In this document: piece by piece, positions 7,739 to 15,242 of the stretch
How the letters are laid out: the number at the start of each line of letters is the position of its first letter
Position numbering within the stretch: position 1 is the stretch's first letter
Assembly: GCF_004799665.1 (NCBI RefSeq)
Contig: NZ_CP031310.1
Location: 860,887 to 924,886 of the forward strand
Length of the DNA stretch: 64,000 bases
Direction of reading: 5' to 3'
Source: Halapricum salinum
Lineage (GTDB): Archaea; Halobacteriota; Halobacteria; Halobacteriales; Haloarculaceae
The notes under the pieces: generated by a model
The model's database searches: none
The model's input: only the letters and a program-made list of their open reading frames with translations
What the model was told of the DNA's origin: nothing
Translations under genes and position numbers: made by a program

Positions 7739-8557
7739 ATGCTCGAACTGGAGCACGGGTTCCGGGTCGTCGACGTCAACGCACGCCTCGAACCCGACGC
7801 CGACCGCCGGCCACGAGAGGGGACCGGCGATCCCGAGCGCCTCGAACGGGAGATGCACCAGGCCGGAATCGTCCGCTCGGTCGTCTACCCGCCCGGACGG
7901 GAGGAGAACTATCTCAAGGCCAACAACGCCGTCGCCCGGATGAGCGTCGGCCGGCCGCTCGTCCCGCTAGCCCGGATTACCGGCGCGCTCGATCCCGGCC
8001 AGGGCGCTGGCGCGAAGGTGAAAAACCTCGCTGCCTCCCGGAGCGAGCACCACACCTCGCCCGAGGACGTCGAGCAGTACGCCTACGACGACCGCTTCGA
8101 GGGGTTCGTCCTCCATCCCACACACGACGGCCTCCCGGACGACGAGGTCCTGTCGGCGCTGGCCGACGTCGAGCTACCCGTGCTCGTCCACGCCGGCCGC
8201 CAGTTTCCACCGGCCGCGCTCGCACGAACCATCCTCCCCTACGGGATCCAGACGATCCTGGCGAGTTTCGGTGGCTACCCGCTCCAGCAGGACCTCATGA
8301 CCGCCGCAATCGACCTCCTGGAGGAGTTCGACACCTGCTATCTCGACACCAGTTACGTTCGGTTTCGCGAGCCACTGGAACGCGCACTCATGGAACACCC
8401 CGATCGAATTCTCTTCGGGAGCGGCGCGCCGAGCGCCCACCCTAACGTCGCGATCATGGAGATCCTGACGCTCGACGTGCCCGAAGACGCCATGCGAAAA
8501 GTGTTCTCGAACAACGCCGCCCGTGTGCTCGAGGAACTCGCACCGCGGTCGTTCTAG
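7739..8557 (+). CDS. Amidohydrolase-like TIM-barrel protein with missing metal ligands
   Basis: The 272-residue protein resembles the amidohydrolase-2 / metal-dependent hydrolase family: beta1 VVDVNARL, VHAGRQFP (about residue 150), LDTSYVRF, and C-terminal RILFGSGAPSAHPN followed by the closing helix FSNNAARVLEELA. Typical members have DxHxH on strand 1 and GSD near the C-terminus. Here these are DVNAR and GSG, so several metal ligands are absent. Either the enzyme works with a reduced metal site or the fold has been re-used. The start is set by the box A at 7706-7713. It is divergent from the thermosome gene. Confidence 0.75.
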   Translation: MLELEHGFRVVDVNARLEPDADRRPREGTGDPERLEREMHQAGIVRSVVYPPGREENYLKANNAVARMSVGRPLVPLARITGALDPGQGAGAKVKNLAASRSEHHTSPEDVEQYAYDDRFEGFVLHPTHDGLPDDEVLSALADVELPVLVHAGRQFPPAALARTILPYGIQTILASFGGYPLQQDLMTAAIDLLEEFDTCYLDTSYVRFREPLERALMEHPDRILFGSGAPSAHPNVAIMEILTLDVPEDAMRKVFSNNAARVLEELAPRSF

Positions 8558-8586
8558 AAATAAACGCCCGTGGTCGGTCTAACCGA

Positions 8587-9510
8587 TCACGGCGTGGACT
8601 GACCGGCGTCACGCCAGTCGTAGACGGTGATCGCGCGGTCGGTCCGTTCGGCCGCACCGTTGGGATTGCGTGCTACGCTCCGGTCACTCGTCCGGGCTTT
8701 CACTCCGTCTTTGAGACCGACTGCCGTCCCGCTGACGACACTGCGGCCGGTCCCGAACCACTCGGAGGGGTCGGTGTTACGCCGGAGAACGTCGCCAAGC
8801 GCACTCACGGCGTCGCTGGCGGCGTGTGCGGCCAGCCGCCCGACGACAGTCGGTCGAACGCCGTAGTTTTTGCTCAGGCGATAGGCCAGCGAGCGATACT
8901 TCCAGCCCCAGTCGCGCTCGGGTTCGCCGCCGTCGGAGCCGTAGGCCTGTTCGACGGCCATCTCGCCGTCCCAGGCGACGGTGTAGTCACCGCTGGCGAC
9001 ACGGTGGGCCAGGTCACGAGCGCTCCCGATATCGAGGTACTCGTCGAAGCCATCGAAGGCGTCCAGAACGGCCCGTCGAAAGGCGACGTTGCCGCTGTTG
9101 AAGAAGGTCACGTCGCGGCCGGCGATCGTCCGGGACTCGACGGTGTCGGTCGTCGCGCCGGCCCGCAGCGATCGGCGCGTCGGCCCCGTGACGACGTCGG
9201 CCTCGGCCAGTCGTTCCCTAACGGCGTCCTCCCAGCCGTCTCTGACAGCCAGTCCGTGATCGAGAAGCGCAACCGCGTCGCCGCTGGCCCGCTCGATCCC
9301 GGCGTTGCGGGCGACCGAGACCGTCCGATCGGCGATCTCGACGAGGACATCGACGTCGTCACGATCGCGCACCATCCCGGTCGTCCCGTCGGCAGAGGGA
9401 CCGTTGACCACGACGACCTCTGCCTCGGGAGCCGCCCGCGACAACGAGTCGAGTGTCCGGGCGAGTTGGTCCCGGCCGTTGAGCGTCGGGACGACGACCG
9501 AGAGATCCAT
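8587..9510 (-). CDS. Family 2 glycosyltransferase
   Basis: The 307-residue protein opens with the GT-A fold signature MDLSVVVPTLNGRDQLARTL and has VSVARNAGIERASGDAVALLDHG, where many GT2 enzymes carry the DxD metal/sugar-nucleotide motif; here it reads LLDHG. Later come NSGNVAFRRAVLDAFDGFDE (acceptor region) and a basic, helix-rich C-terminus without clear membrane spans. Acceptor and donor sugars cannot be read from sequence. It probably acts at the inner face of the membrane in glycan or glycoprotein synthesis. A TTTTTAG box A lies about 27 bases upstream of the ATG near 9535. No other glycan genes are nearby. Confidence 0.82.
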   Translation of the reverse strand: MDLSVVVPTLNGRDQLARTLDSLSRAAPEAEVVVVNGPSADGTTGMVRDRDDVDVLVEIADRTVSVARNAGIERASGDAVALLDHGLAVRDGWEDAVRERLAEADVVTGPTRRSLRAGATTDTVESRTIAGRDVTFFNSGNVAFRRAVLDAFDGFDEYLDIGSARDLAHRVASGDYTVAWDGEMAVEQAYGSDGGEPERDWGWKYRSLAYRLSKNYGVRPTVVGRLAAHAASDAVSALGDVLRRNTDPSEWFGTGRSVVSGTAVGLKDGVKARTSDRSVARNPNGAAERTDRAITVYDWRDAGQSTP

Positions 9511-9605
9511 ACCTACCCGTAACCCTCCCGACCACTAAAAAGATCGCGAAACGGCGGTTTCTCGAAAAATCGTCCACGTAGCGGGTTCGAACGCCAGGTT
9601 TTGGC

Positions 9606-11177
9606 CTATCTCTCGGTCTCCGCGCCGGGGGCGTTGCGCTTGACGCTCTCGATGGCGTCGTGTGCCTTGTTTCGCTCAGTGTAGCCCTCGCCGCTGTCGG
9701 CGATCACGTTGCCGTTGCGGTGGCGCAGCCGCCAGCGCCACTCCTCGGACTGGTCCTCGTACACCTCGAACGCCGCGAGGCCGACGTCGAGCGCGTCCGC
9801 GTCGGGCGCGAGTCGTTTGATGCGCTCGACCGCTTCTTCGGCGCTGGACTTGGAACTGTAGCCCTCACCGCTGGTGGCGACGATCTCGTTGTTGGCCGCT
9901 TTTAGCCGCCAGCGGTGGTCACCACGGTTGTCCTCGTAGACCTCGAAATCGGCGTCGGCGACGTCTTCGCGGATCGAGTCGACCGAACGTTTGGCGTCCC
10001 GGCGTCGGGTGTACCCCTCGCTGGCCGCCGCGAGGATGTTGCCGTTTTTGTGGACGAACCGCCAGCGCCACTCGCCGGCGCTGTCGCGGTAGATCTCGAA
10101 CGACGCCGGGTCGAACCGCAGGTAACTCGCCGGGCCGGCGTTGTTTTTGACACTCTCGATCCCCTGAGTGGTCTTCTGCTTGCTCGAATAGCCCTCGCCG
10201 CTGTCGGCGATGATGTTCCCGTTGTCGTGGACGAGCCGCCAGCGGTGTTTGCCCCCGTCGTCCTCGTAGACCTCGAAGGCGGCCTTGCTCTCGTCAGCCA
10301 CGTCGGGGATGATCGGCGTCTCCTCCAGTGCCTCTTCGACTTCCTCGTCAGGCTCGGGGACGATCTCCAGAAGCGTCGCACCGAGGGCGTTGCGCCGGAC
10401 GCTGGCCATCCCCTTCTTGGCGTTGTGCTTGCGGGTGTAGCCCTCGCCGCTGTCGGCGATCACGTTGCCGTTGCGGTGGCGCAGCCGCCAGCGCCACTGC
10501 CCGCCGCGGTCCTCGTACAGTTCGAACTGCGCCTGGCTCGTGTGTAGCGAATCGTTCAACGCCTGGAGTTCGTCGACTTCCGTCTGGAGTGCCGACTGGG
10601 CGGCCTCGCCCGCAGCGCTCTCCTCACGCTCCTCTTCGAGTTCACGCGTTGCCGCGTCTAGTTCGCGCTGTGTCTCTTCGAGTTCGTCTTCGAGGGCCGC
10701 GGTACGGCCCTCGCTGGCCGTCAACGCTTCCTTGGTCGCGCCACCGACGAGCGAACCGGCGACACCACCGAGCAGGATGATCGCCAGCCCGGCAGCGTAC
10801 AGGAAGATCACTGGCTGATTACCGGTCAGCGTCGACCACTCCGCAGGGAAGACGAACGTGAACCAGATCACCGCAGCGAAACAGATCGCCTCGCCCAGAT
10901 AGGCCGCGTAGTTGGCCCACGCTTTCAGCGGGAGTCGGATGATCGGTCCCGCCACGAGCATCGCCAGCCCAACTGCCATGAAGATGATACTGCCCTCTCG
11001 AAGCGTGAACTCGTCGGCTCCAAAAGCCGACTCACTCGGCAGAAAGAGGATCACCCCGATCGCGCCGAACAGCAATCCGAGCAGGAACACCCAGTACCCC
11101 CGTACCTCGTCGTCCGTGTCTGGCTGGCCGATCCGACTCTCGTAGAACCCGTACAGTGGACCCTGATCTGTCGCCAT
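9606..11177 (-). CDS. Membrane protein with coiled coil and five UPF0339 (DUF1508) repeats
   Basis: The 523-residue protein starts with four hydrophobic segments (about residues 25-180), followed by a charged coiled coil (about 200-255, LEDELEETQRELDAA). Then come five copies of the DUF1508/UPF0339 unit, each about 45 residues with consensus FEVYED..G.WRWRL.H.NGN and ADSGEGY. Single or double copies form small soluble beta-rich proteins in haloarchaea and Bacteria; five copies on a membrane anchor are unusual. Repeats 1 and 5 are the most alike and repeats 3 and 4 the most diverged. The ATG at 11177 is chosen because a box A lies about 30 bases upstream. Function is unknown; the coiled coil and repeats suggest a cytoplasmic binding platform. 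Confidence 0.85.
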   Translation of the reverse strand: MATDQGPLYGFYESRIGQPDTDDEVRGYWVFLLGLLFGAIGVILFLPSESAFGADEFTLREGSIIFMAVGLAMLVAGPIIRLPLKAWANYAAYLGEAICFAAVIWFTFVFPAEWSTLTGNQPVIFLYAAGLAIILLGGVAGSLVGGATKEALTASEGRTAALEDELEETQRELDAATRELEEEREESAAGEAAQSALQTEVDELQALNDSLHTSQAQFELYEDRGGQWRWRLRHRNGNVIADSGEGYTRKHNAKKGMASVRRNALGATLLEIVPEPDEEVEEALEETPIIPDVADESKAAFEVYEDDGGKHRWRLVHDNGNIIADSGEGYSSKQKTTQGIESVKNNAGPASYLRFDPASFEIYRDSAGEWRWRFVHKNGNILAAASEGYTRRRDAKRSVDSIREDVADADFEVYEDNRGDHRWRLKAANNEIVATSGEGYSSKSSAEEAVERIKRLAPDADALDVGLAAFEVYEDQSEEWRWRLRHRNGNVIADSGEGYTERNKAHDAIESVKRNAPGAETER

Positions 11178-11201
11178 ATCAATAAGTAGATTCTCATTCA
11201 G

Positions 11202-11212
11202 AAGTAATAAAA
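11202..11212 (-). promoter_or_regulatory. Box A upstream of the DUF1508-repeat gene
   Basis: The minus strand reads TTTTATTACTT about 28-33 bases upstream of the ATG at 11177. It supports that start over an upstream in-frame one. Confidence 0.55.
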
Positions 11213-11338
11213 TGAGGTGTCGATTCGGCGAGAGAACCGATGAAGACATCAGACCTGTGTATGCACAGCGTTTTCGACAGTTCGTATAGGAATTATCGAC
11301 TGCTGTCACGACAATCATTCGAGTAGTGTCCACTACCG

Positions 11339-12670
11339 TCAGTCCTGGCTGGCAGGTTCACCGCCGGCCGGCTCGCCACCAGTGGCAGAGCCCGACTCCG
11401 CTCGATACCAGTCGAACCCCTGGCTAGTCATCGCTTCGGCGTCGACGTCCTCCTTGTAGAGGGCAAAGGCGTCGCCGTCTCGTGTGTAGATGACCGGTGC
11501 GATCGCACCCTGCTTGAGCGTATACCCCAGCGGGAGTGTGTACCCGACATCGTTCGGTTCGAGCGAGAACGACGGCGGGATGTCGAACGTACAGCGCTCT
11601 CCGACGCCGATCGTGACCTCGACGCCGAGCCGATAGCGGTCGTACTCCGTATCCCGGATCTTGGCTCTCGCCAGCGAGATGGGGTCGTCGCCGTCATTGC
11701 GAATGGTGAGTTCGCGCGCGTCGCTCCCCTCGCGGTCAGAGACGGTGACTACGACCAGATCGCTCCGTTCGAGCGTCGTTCGTTTCTTTTCGAGGTGGCC
11801 GAAGACTGCGAGCGCGACCACCGGCCACAGGACGAGCGCGACCGCAGCGGCATAGGCCAGATCGATCCCCCACTGCCAGCAGCCGACACCAACCGCCAGC
11901 GCGACGACGAATCCAACCACGACGGCGACGGTGCGCGATTCGAGGCGTTCAAGCTGGGCGTAGCCGCTCTTGATCAACACCGTCGCGACGAACGGGTCGG
12001 AATCCTCGCGCTGCTTGCGGAAGGTCCGGACCAGCGCGAGCGCGAGGATTGGCCAGCTCGCCAGGAACGCGACCGTGGCGTAGTAGTCGGGAACGGCCGC
12101 GTAGTAGGTGTCGTAGGCGACGACGCCCCCGGCAGTCAGTCCCGCGAGAGCCCCGCCGACGACCAGCGCCTGGACCCACTCGCTCTCGGCCTCGTGGCGG
12201 ACGTACCGTAACGTCAGAAACGCCACGAACGGGAACGAGAGCAGGAATATCGTCACCGGATACGCCAGCGACAGCGGCTCCCAGAGGATCTCGGTCACGA
12301 GCACGCTCTCGGTCGCCAACGAGGCCGCGAAGAACGCGACCACGACCATCCGTGCCCAGATCGGCAGCGAGAGCCACTTCGCGGTCGCCTCCTCGCCGTG
12401 TTTCTGCGAGAGGACGTAGAGCCCGCCCGCGAGCAACACCGTCGCGAACACTCCCCCGAAGAGCAAGACCGTCGGACCGACAGTCCCGACTAACGGAACC
12501 GTCACCGACGGCACGTACCCGTCTGCATCCACGAGCACCAACGCGAACGCCAGCACGCCCGCGACGAACGCCGCCGCGAACAGTATCCGCAGATACTTCG
12601 AGAGTGTGAACAGGACCTTCGTTTTGACTTTGTTCTTGAACATCCCTTTCACGGTCTTCTCACCCCACAC
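11339..12670 (-). CDS. Multi-spanning membrane protein of unknown function
   Basis: The predicted product has 443 residues from a GTG at 12670; an ATG nine codons later (12643, MFKNKVKTKVLF) is an equally good start. About eight hydrophobic segments fill residues 28-300. A soluble C-terminal domain of about 140 residues follows; it is beta-rich (VVVTVSDREGSDARELTIRN) and may be Ig- or CARDB-like. The tail is acidic and low-complexity (GGEPAGGEPASQD). I recognise no family. It lies 161 bases downstream of the DUF1508-repeat gene's start, in the same orientation, but that gene has its own promoter. A possible box A is TTTAAA near 12765. Confidence 0.7.
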   Translation of the reverse strand: MWGEKTVKGMFKNKVKTKVLFTLSKYLRILFAAAFVAGVLAFALVLVDADGYVPSVTVPLVGTVGPTVLLFGGVFATVLLAGGLYVLSQKHGEEATAKWLSLPIWARMVVVAFFAASLATESVLVTEILWEPLSLAYPVTIFLLSFPFVAFLTLRYVRHEAESEWVQALVVGGALAGLTAGGVVAYDTYYAAVPDYYATVAFLASWPILALALVRTFRKQREDSDPFVATVLIKSGYAQLERLESRTVAVVVGFVVALAVGVGCWQWGIDLAYAAAVALVLWPVVALAVFGHLEKKRTTLERSDLVVVTVSDREGSDARELTIRNDGDDPISLARAKIRDTEYDRYRLGVEVTIGVGERCTFDIPPSFSLEPNDVGYTLPLGYTLKQGAIAPVIYTRDGDAFALYKEDVDAEAMTSQGFDWYRAESGSATGGEPAGGEPASQD

Positions 12671-12934
12671 CTGCGGACGGACGACTGGCTACTGCCAGCC
12701 GTACGACTCGACCCCCTGCTAGAGGGCCCAACCCCACGAACCATGATTTTCACCTCGAAACCGACCTTTAAATTCCTATCGGTAGTGTATACTATTTAAG
12801 ATGGATGGGAGTTCGTTCGACCCGTTCGCTGTGAGAAATGCTGTGGGATTAAGAGGGGTGATCGTCTTGTGGACGAACATGGGGTGGCATCGACAGCAGT
12901 CGATCGAACAGCACACACAGCGAGGGGGTGGGCC

Positions 12935-13555
12935 GTGGCTGGCTACGGCATCATCGCGGACGTGAGCGAGGCGCTCGTGGGCCTGCTCAGCGATCGAATT
13001 CGTGAGCGCGAGGACGTCGGCACCGTCGACCCGGACTCCGTCGCGCTGATTTCCCCGGACGAAGTCGGCGAGGAGAGCGACGTCCGACTGGGAATATACC
13101 TCTACAACGTCACCGAGAACCCGACGATGAAAAACGCCGATCGGACGCGAGCCGAAGGGACGAACTATCGTGATCCGCCGCTGGCGATCGATCTGCAGTA
13201 TCTGGTGACCGCGTATCCCGGAAGCGAAGACAGCGAGGACAGTGTTCGCAGCGCGACCCAGCACCGACTGCTCGGGCTGGCCATGCAGGTCTTTCACGAC
13301 AACGCTCGCATCGACGCCGCGGATCTGCCCGGCGAAATTGGGGAGGACGCTCTCCCACAGATCGCCGTCGAGTCCGAGCCGATCGACGTCCTCACCGGTC
13401 TCTGGTCGAGTTTCGACGGGGCGTCGTTCGCCCCATCCGTGACCTACCACGTCGGTCCGGTGTTCATCGACTCGAACCGCGAGGAGTCGATCCCGGACGT
13501 CCACGAGCGCGAGACCAGAACGAACCCCAAGCCCGATCCGCGCCGCGACCGCTAG
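12935..13555 (+). CDS. DUF4255 (Pvc16-like) protein, orphan contractile-injection-system component
   Basis: The 206-residue protein matches DUF4255: DVSEALVGLLSDRI at the N-terminus, DVRLGIYLYNVTENPTMKN, PPLAIDLQYLVTAYP, HRLLGLAMQVFHDN, and PSVTYHVGPVFIDS near the end. In Photorhabdus virulence cassettes and related contractile injection systems, Pvc16 homologues bind the tube/sheath terminus. No sheath, tube, baseplate or AAA+ gene of such a system is in this window. I chose the GTG at 12935 because homologues begin close to (I)xDVSxxL and a G-rich Shine-Dalgarno (GAGGGGGTG) precedes it; a GTG at 12869 is also in frame. The stop codon overlaps that of the convergent NYN gene in the palindrome CTAG. 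Confidence 0.82.
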   Translation: MAGYGIIADVSEALVGLLSDRIREREDVGTVDPDSVALISPDEVGEESDVRLGIYLYNVTENPTMKNADRTRAEGTNYRDPPLAIDLQYLVTAYPGSEDSEDSVRSATQHRLLGLAMQVFHDNARIDAADLPGEIGEDALPQIAVESEPIDVLTGLWSSFDGASFAPSVTYHVGPVFIDSNREESIPDVHERETRTNPKPDPRRDR

Positions 13556-14013
13556 TCTTCGTCCAGCGTGACGGCCTCGGTTGCGGCCTTCCGGAGCGCG
13601 TCAGAGCGACCGTAGGAGCCGGGCGCGATCGCCACCGTCCGCAGGCCTTCTCTGCCGGCGATTTCGAGGACGGGCTTGAAGTCCGTGTCCCGCGAAGCGA
13701 TCGCGAGGACGTCCGCCCGGTCGGTCGTCGCGATCGCGGTCGCGTCGACAGCCAGCTTCACGTCGACGTCGCCGCTGGTCGTGACGACCTCGTAGCCGTG
13801 TGCCTCCCCGGCCTGGATCAGTCCGGGCGTCGCGTGCTCGTCGAGATACAGTCGCGTCACGACCAGCCGGCCGTACTCGGTCGCGGTTGCCCGTACGTCG
13901 TCCAGATCGACGTCGAACTCCTCGCGGAGGACGTTCGGCCCGTCGACGAACAGCGCCACGCGGGGCTCGCCTCTCGCGGCACCGAACAGTCGGCCGAGCG
14001 GGTTCATATCCAC
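13552..14013 (-). CDS. NYN-domain (LabA/PIN-like) putative ribonuclease
   Basis: The 153-residue protein has the PIN-like NYN fold. Acidic residues that would hold the metal are in ALFVDGPN (about residue 24), SGDVDVKLAVDA (about 82-91) and ASRDTDFKPVL (about 106-111), where the SxDxDF motif is characteristic. NYN proteins are predicted RNases acting in RNA processing or decay. The first Met at 14013 and another at 14007 are both possible. It converges on the DUF4255 gene with a stop overlap and is divergent from the HNH gene. Confidence 0.85.
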   Translation of the reverse strand: MDMNPLGRLFGAARGEPRVALFVDGPNVLREEFDVDLDDVRATATEYGRLVVTRLYLDEHATPGLIQAGEAHGYEVVTTSGDVDVKLAVDATAIATTDRADVLAIASRDTDFKPVLEIAGREGLRTVAIAPGSYGRSDALRKAATEAVTLDED

Positions 14014-14035
14014 TCATCTCGCTTCGCGGATATGG

Positions 14036-14767
14036 ATGTTGCGAGATTCGAATGGCATTTATCGCAGTGGCATAAAATATAGAATTAAGAGCATATTGAC
14101 GTACAGTGACCCGGACTGGCTACGAGAACAGTATTGGGAGAAGAGACTTACACAGAAAGAGATCGCGGAGAAGTGCGACGTTTCGGTTCGGACGATTCGA
14201 CGCCATATGAAGCGGCATGGAATCGAGCGTCGTGATCTGGAGGGGGAAGATCACCCACTACACGGCACGAACCGATCGCCAGAGGTCACATCGAAGATCT
14301 CCGACTCGCTCGAAGGACGGACGTTCTCCGCCGAAGCGTGCGAGCGGATGTCCGAATCACACGTGGGAAACCCGATCCCAGAAGCGGTCCGGCAGAAGAT
14401 TTCGGAGTCGCTGACCGGGATCGAGCGATCGGAACAGACGCGTCAGCGAATGAGTGAGTCGACAGCGGGTGCGTCGAATCCGAACTGGAAAGGCGGATAT
14501 AGTCGCCGATACGGCCCGGGATGGGCGACAGCGAGAACTCGGGTCCAGAACCGAGACGAGGTCTGCCAGCAGTGTGGTCACGATGGACGCGACCGTCGAC
14601 TGGAAGTTCATCACATCATCCCCGTTCGTGTCTTCCGTGACGATCCCGAGCGGGACTTGCAAGACGCCCACGATCTCGATAATCTCGTGTTACTCTGTCG
14701 TCGCTGTCACGGGAAGGTCGAGCACGGTGCTATCGAGGCTTCCTTCGCTGAGTCTGAAACCAGATAG
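14036..14767 (+). CDS. HNH endonuclease with HTH and NUMOD3 repeats, homing-endonuclease-like
   Basis: The product has 243 residues. An N-terminal HTH (about 20-60) reads LTQKEIAEKCDVSVRTIRRH. Residues 80-150 hold NUMOD3-like DNA-binding repeats (KISDSLEGRTFS, RMSESHVGNP, KISESLTGIERS), typical of homing endonucleases. The C-terminal HNH domain has CQQCG, LEVHHIIPV and LDNLVLLCRRCH, so the His and zinc ligands are intact. The first 60 bases are AT-rich, unlike the neighbours. The start is uncertain: ATG at 14036 or TTG at 14096, right before YSDPDWLREQY. It lies just upstream of tRNA-Glu, a usual integration site, so horizontal arrival is likely. No intron or intein is recognisable nearby. 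Confidence 0.85.
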   Translation: MLRDSNGIYRSGIKYRIKSILTYSDPDWLREQYWEKRLTQKEIAEKCDVSVRTIRRHMKRHGIERRDLEGEDHPLHGTNRSPEVTSKISDSLEGRTFSAEACERMSESHVGNPIPEAVRQKISESLTGIERSEQTRQRMSESTAGASNPNWKGGYSRRYGPGWATARTRVQNRDEVCQQCGHDGRDRRLEVHHIIPVRVFRDDPERDLQDAHDLDNLVLLCRRCHGKVEHGAIEASFAESETR

Positions 14768-14778
14768 TGTCGCACCCT

Positions 14779-14811
14779 ATCACACCACTCGCCGACTCCG
14801 ATTGGTGTGAT
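14779..14811. other. 9-bp perfect inverted repeat at the tRNA-Glu promoter
   Basis: ATCACACCA (14779-14787) and TGGTGTGAT (14803-14811) are perfect complements separated by 15 bases. The right half abuts the box A of the tRNA gene. It could be a 3'-end hairpin of the HNH gene or an operator for the tRNA promoter. Confidence 0.6.
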
Positions 14812-14818
14812 TTATAAG
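14811..14818 (+). promoter_or_regulatory. Box A of tRNA-Glu
   Basis: TTTATAAG ends 36 bases before the mature tRNA 5' end, which predicts a leader of about 10-15 bases. Confidence 0.7.
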
Positions 14819-14853
14819 CCCGCAACCCATCGTCCCGATTGCCGGACGCGGAC

Positions 14854-14928
14854 GCTCGGTTAGTGTAGTCCGGCCAATCATACGGGCCTTTCGAGCCTGT
14901 GACCGGGGTTCAAATCCCCGACCGAGCA
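14854..14928 (+). tRNA. tRNA-Glu (anticodon TTC)
   Basis: The 75-base sequence folds as a cloverleaf. The acceptor stem is GCTCGGT/ACCGAGC, the anticodon stem CGGGC/GCCTG, and the seven-base loop CTTTCGA carries the TTC anticodon. The T-arm is CCGGG/CCCCG-type around GTTCAAATC, and the discriminator is A. CCA is not encoded. The 3' end serves as a likely integrase target, because partial copies follow downstream. Confidence 0.95.
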
Positions 14929-14956
14929 TTCTGCGAGGAACAACGTGACGAGCAGA

Positions 14957-14980
14957 AGCGCAGGGAGCGGGATTTGAACC
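14957..14980 (-). repeat. tRNA T-arm/acceptor-like fragment, antisense
   Basis: On the minus strand the sequence GGTTCAAATCCCGCTCCCTG, followed by CGCT, resembles the 3' end of a tRNA (T-loop GGTTCAAATC and an acceptor strand). No matching 5' half is present. It is probably a relic of an integration event at a tRNA gene. Confidence 0.55.
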
Positions 14981-15027
14981 ACGCGAGTCGCAGCGCCCGA
15001 ACAGCGTGAGGGCGACCGTCTCGGCGT

Positions 15028-15053
15028 GTTCAAATCCCTGACCGAGTACATTC
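15028..15053 (+). repeat. Partial copy of the tRNA-Glu 3' end (att-like site)
   Basis: GTTCAAATCCCTGACCGAG followed by TACATTC repeats the tRNA-Glu 3' end (14908-14931, GTTCAAATCCCCGACCGAG followed by CATTC) with one substitution and a two-base insertion. Duplicated tRNA 3' ends are the usual footprint of integrase-mediated insertion. Only about 96 bases separate the two, so the element itself appears to be gone. The rest of 14929-15242 holds no gene. Confidence 0.7.
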
Positions 15054-15242
15054 CTTCCGAAAACGTCGACGTTCGCAGTCCCACTATCCGAGACTCTCTC
15101 TGGCGTCGTCGATGGCGTCGATCTCCTCGCAGGTTCCCAGGCCTGCTCCGCGAGTTCAGAGACGAGGATGGTCGCTCTGCATTCCCATGTATTGAGAAAG
15201 ATAATGGTGTATTATCTTCGATATAGCCGTATCGTAAAAGGC

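Noticed and set aside
12776-13504. A 242-codon minus-strand frame over the DUF4255 gene
   Set aside because: It mirrors the codon pattern of the DUF4255 gene, has no family signature, and the plus-strand frame has a clear domain match.
14878-15084. A 68-residue minus-strand frame containing GDLNP and RDLNT
   Set aside because: It is antisense to tRNA-Glu and its partial copies; GDLNP/RDLNP is the well-known spurious translation of an inverted tRNA T-arm.
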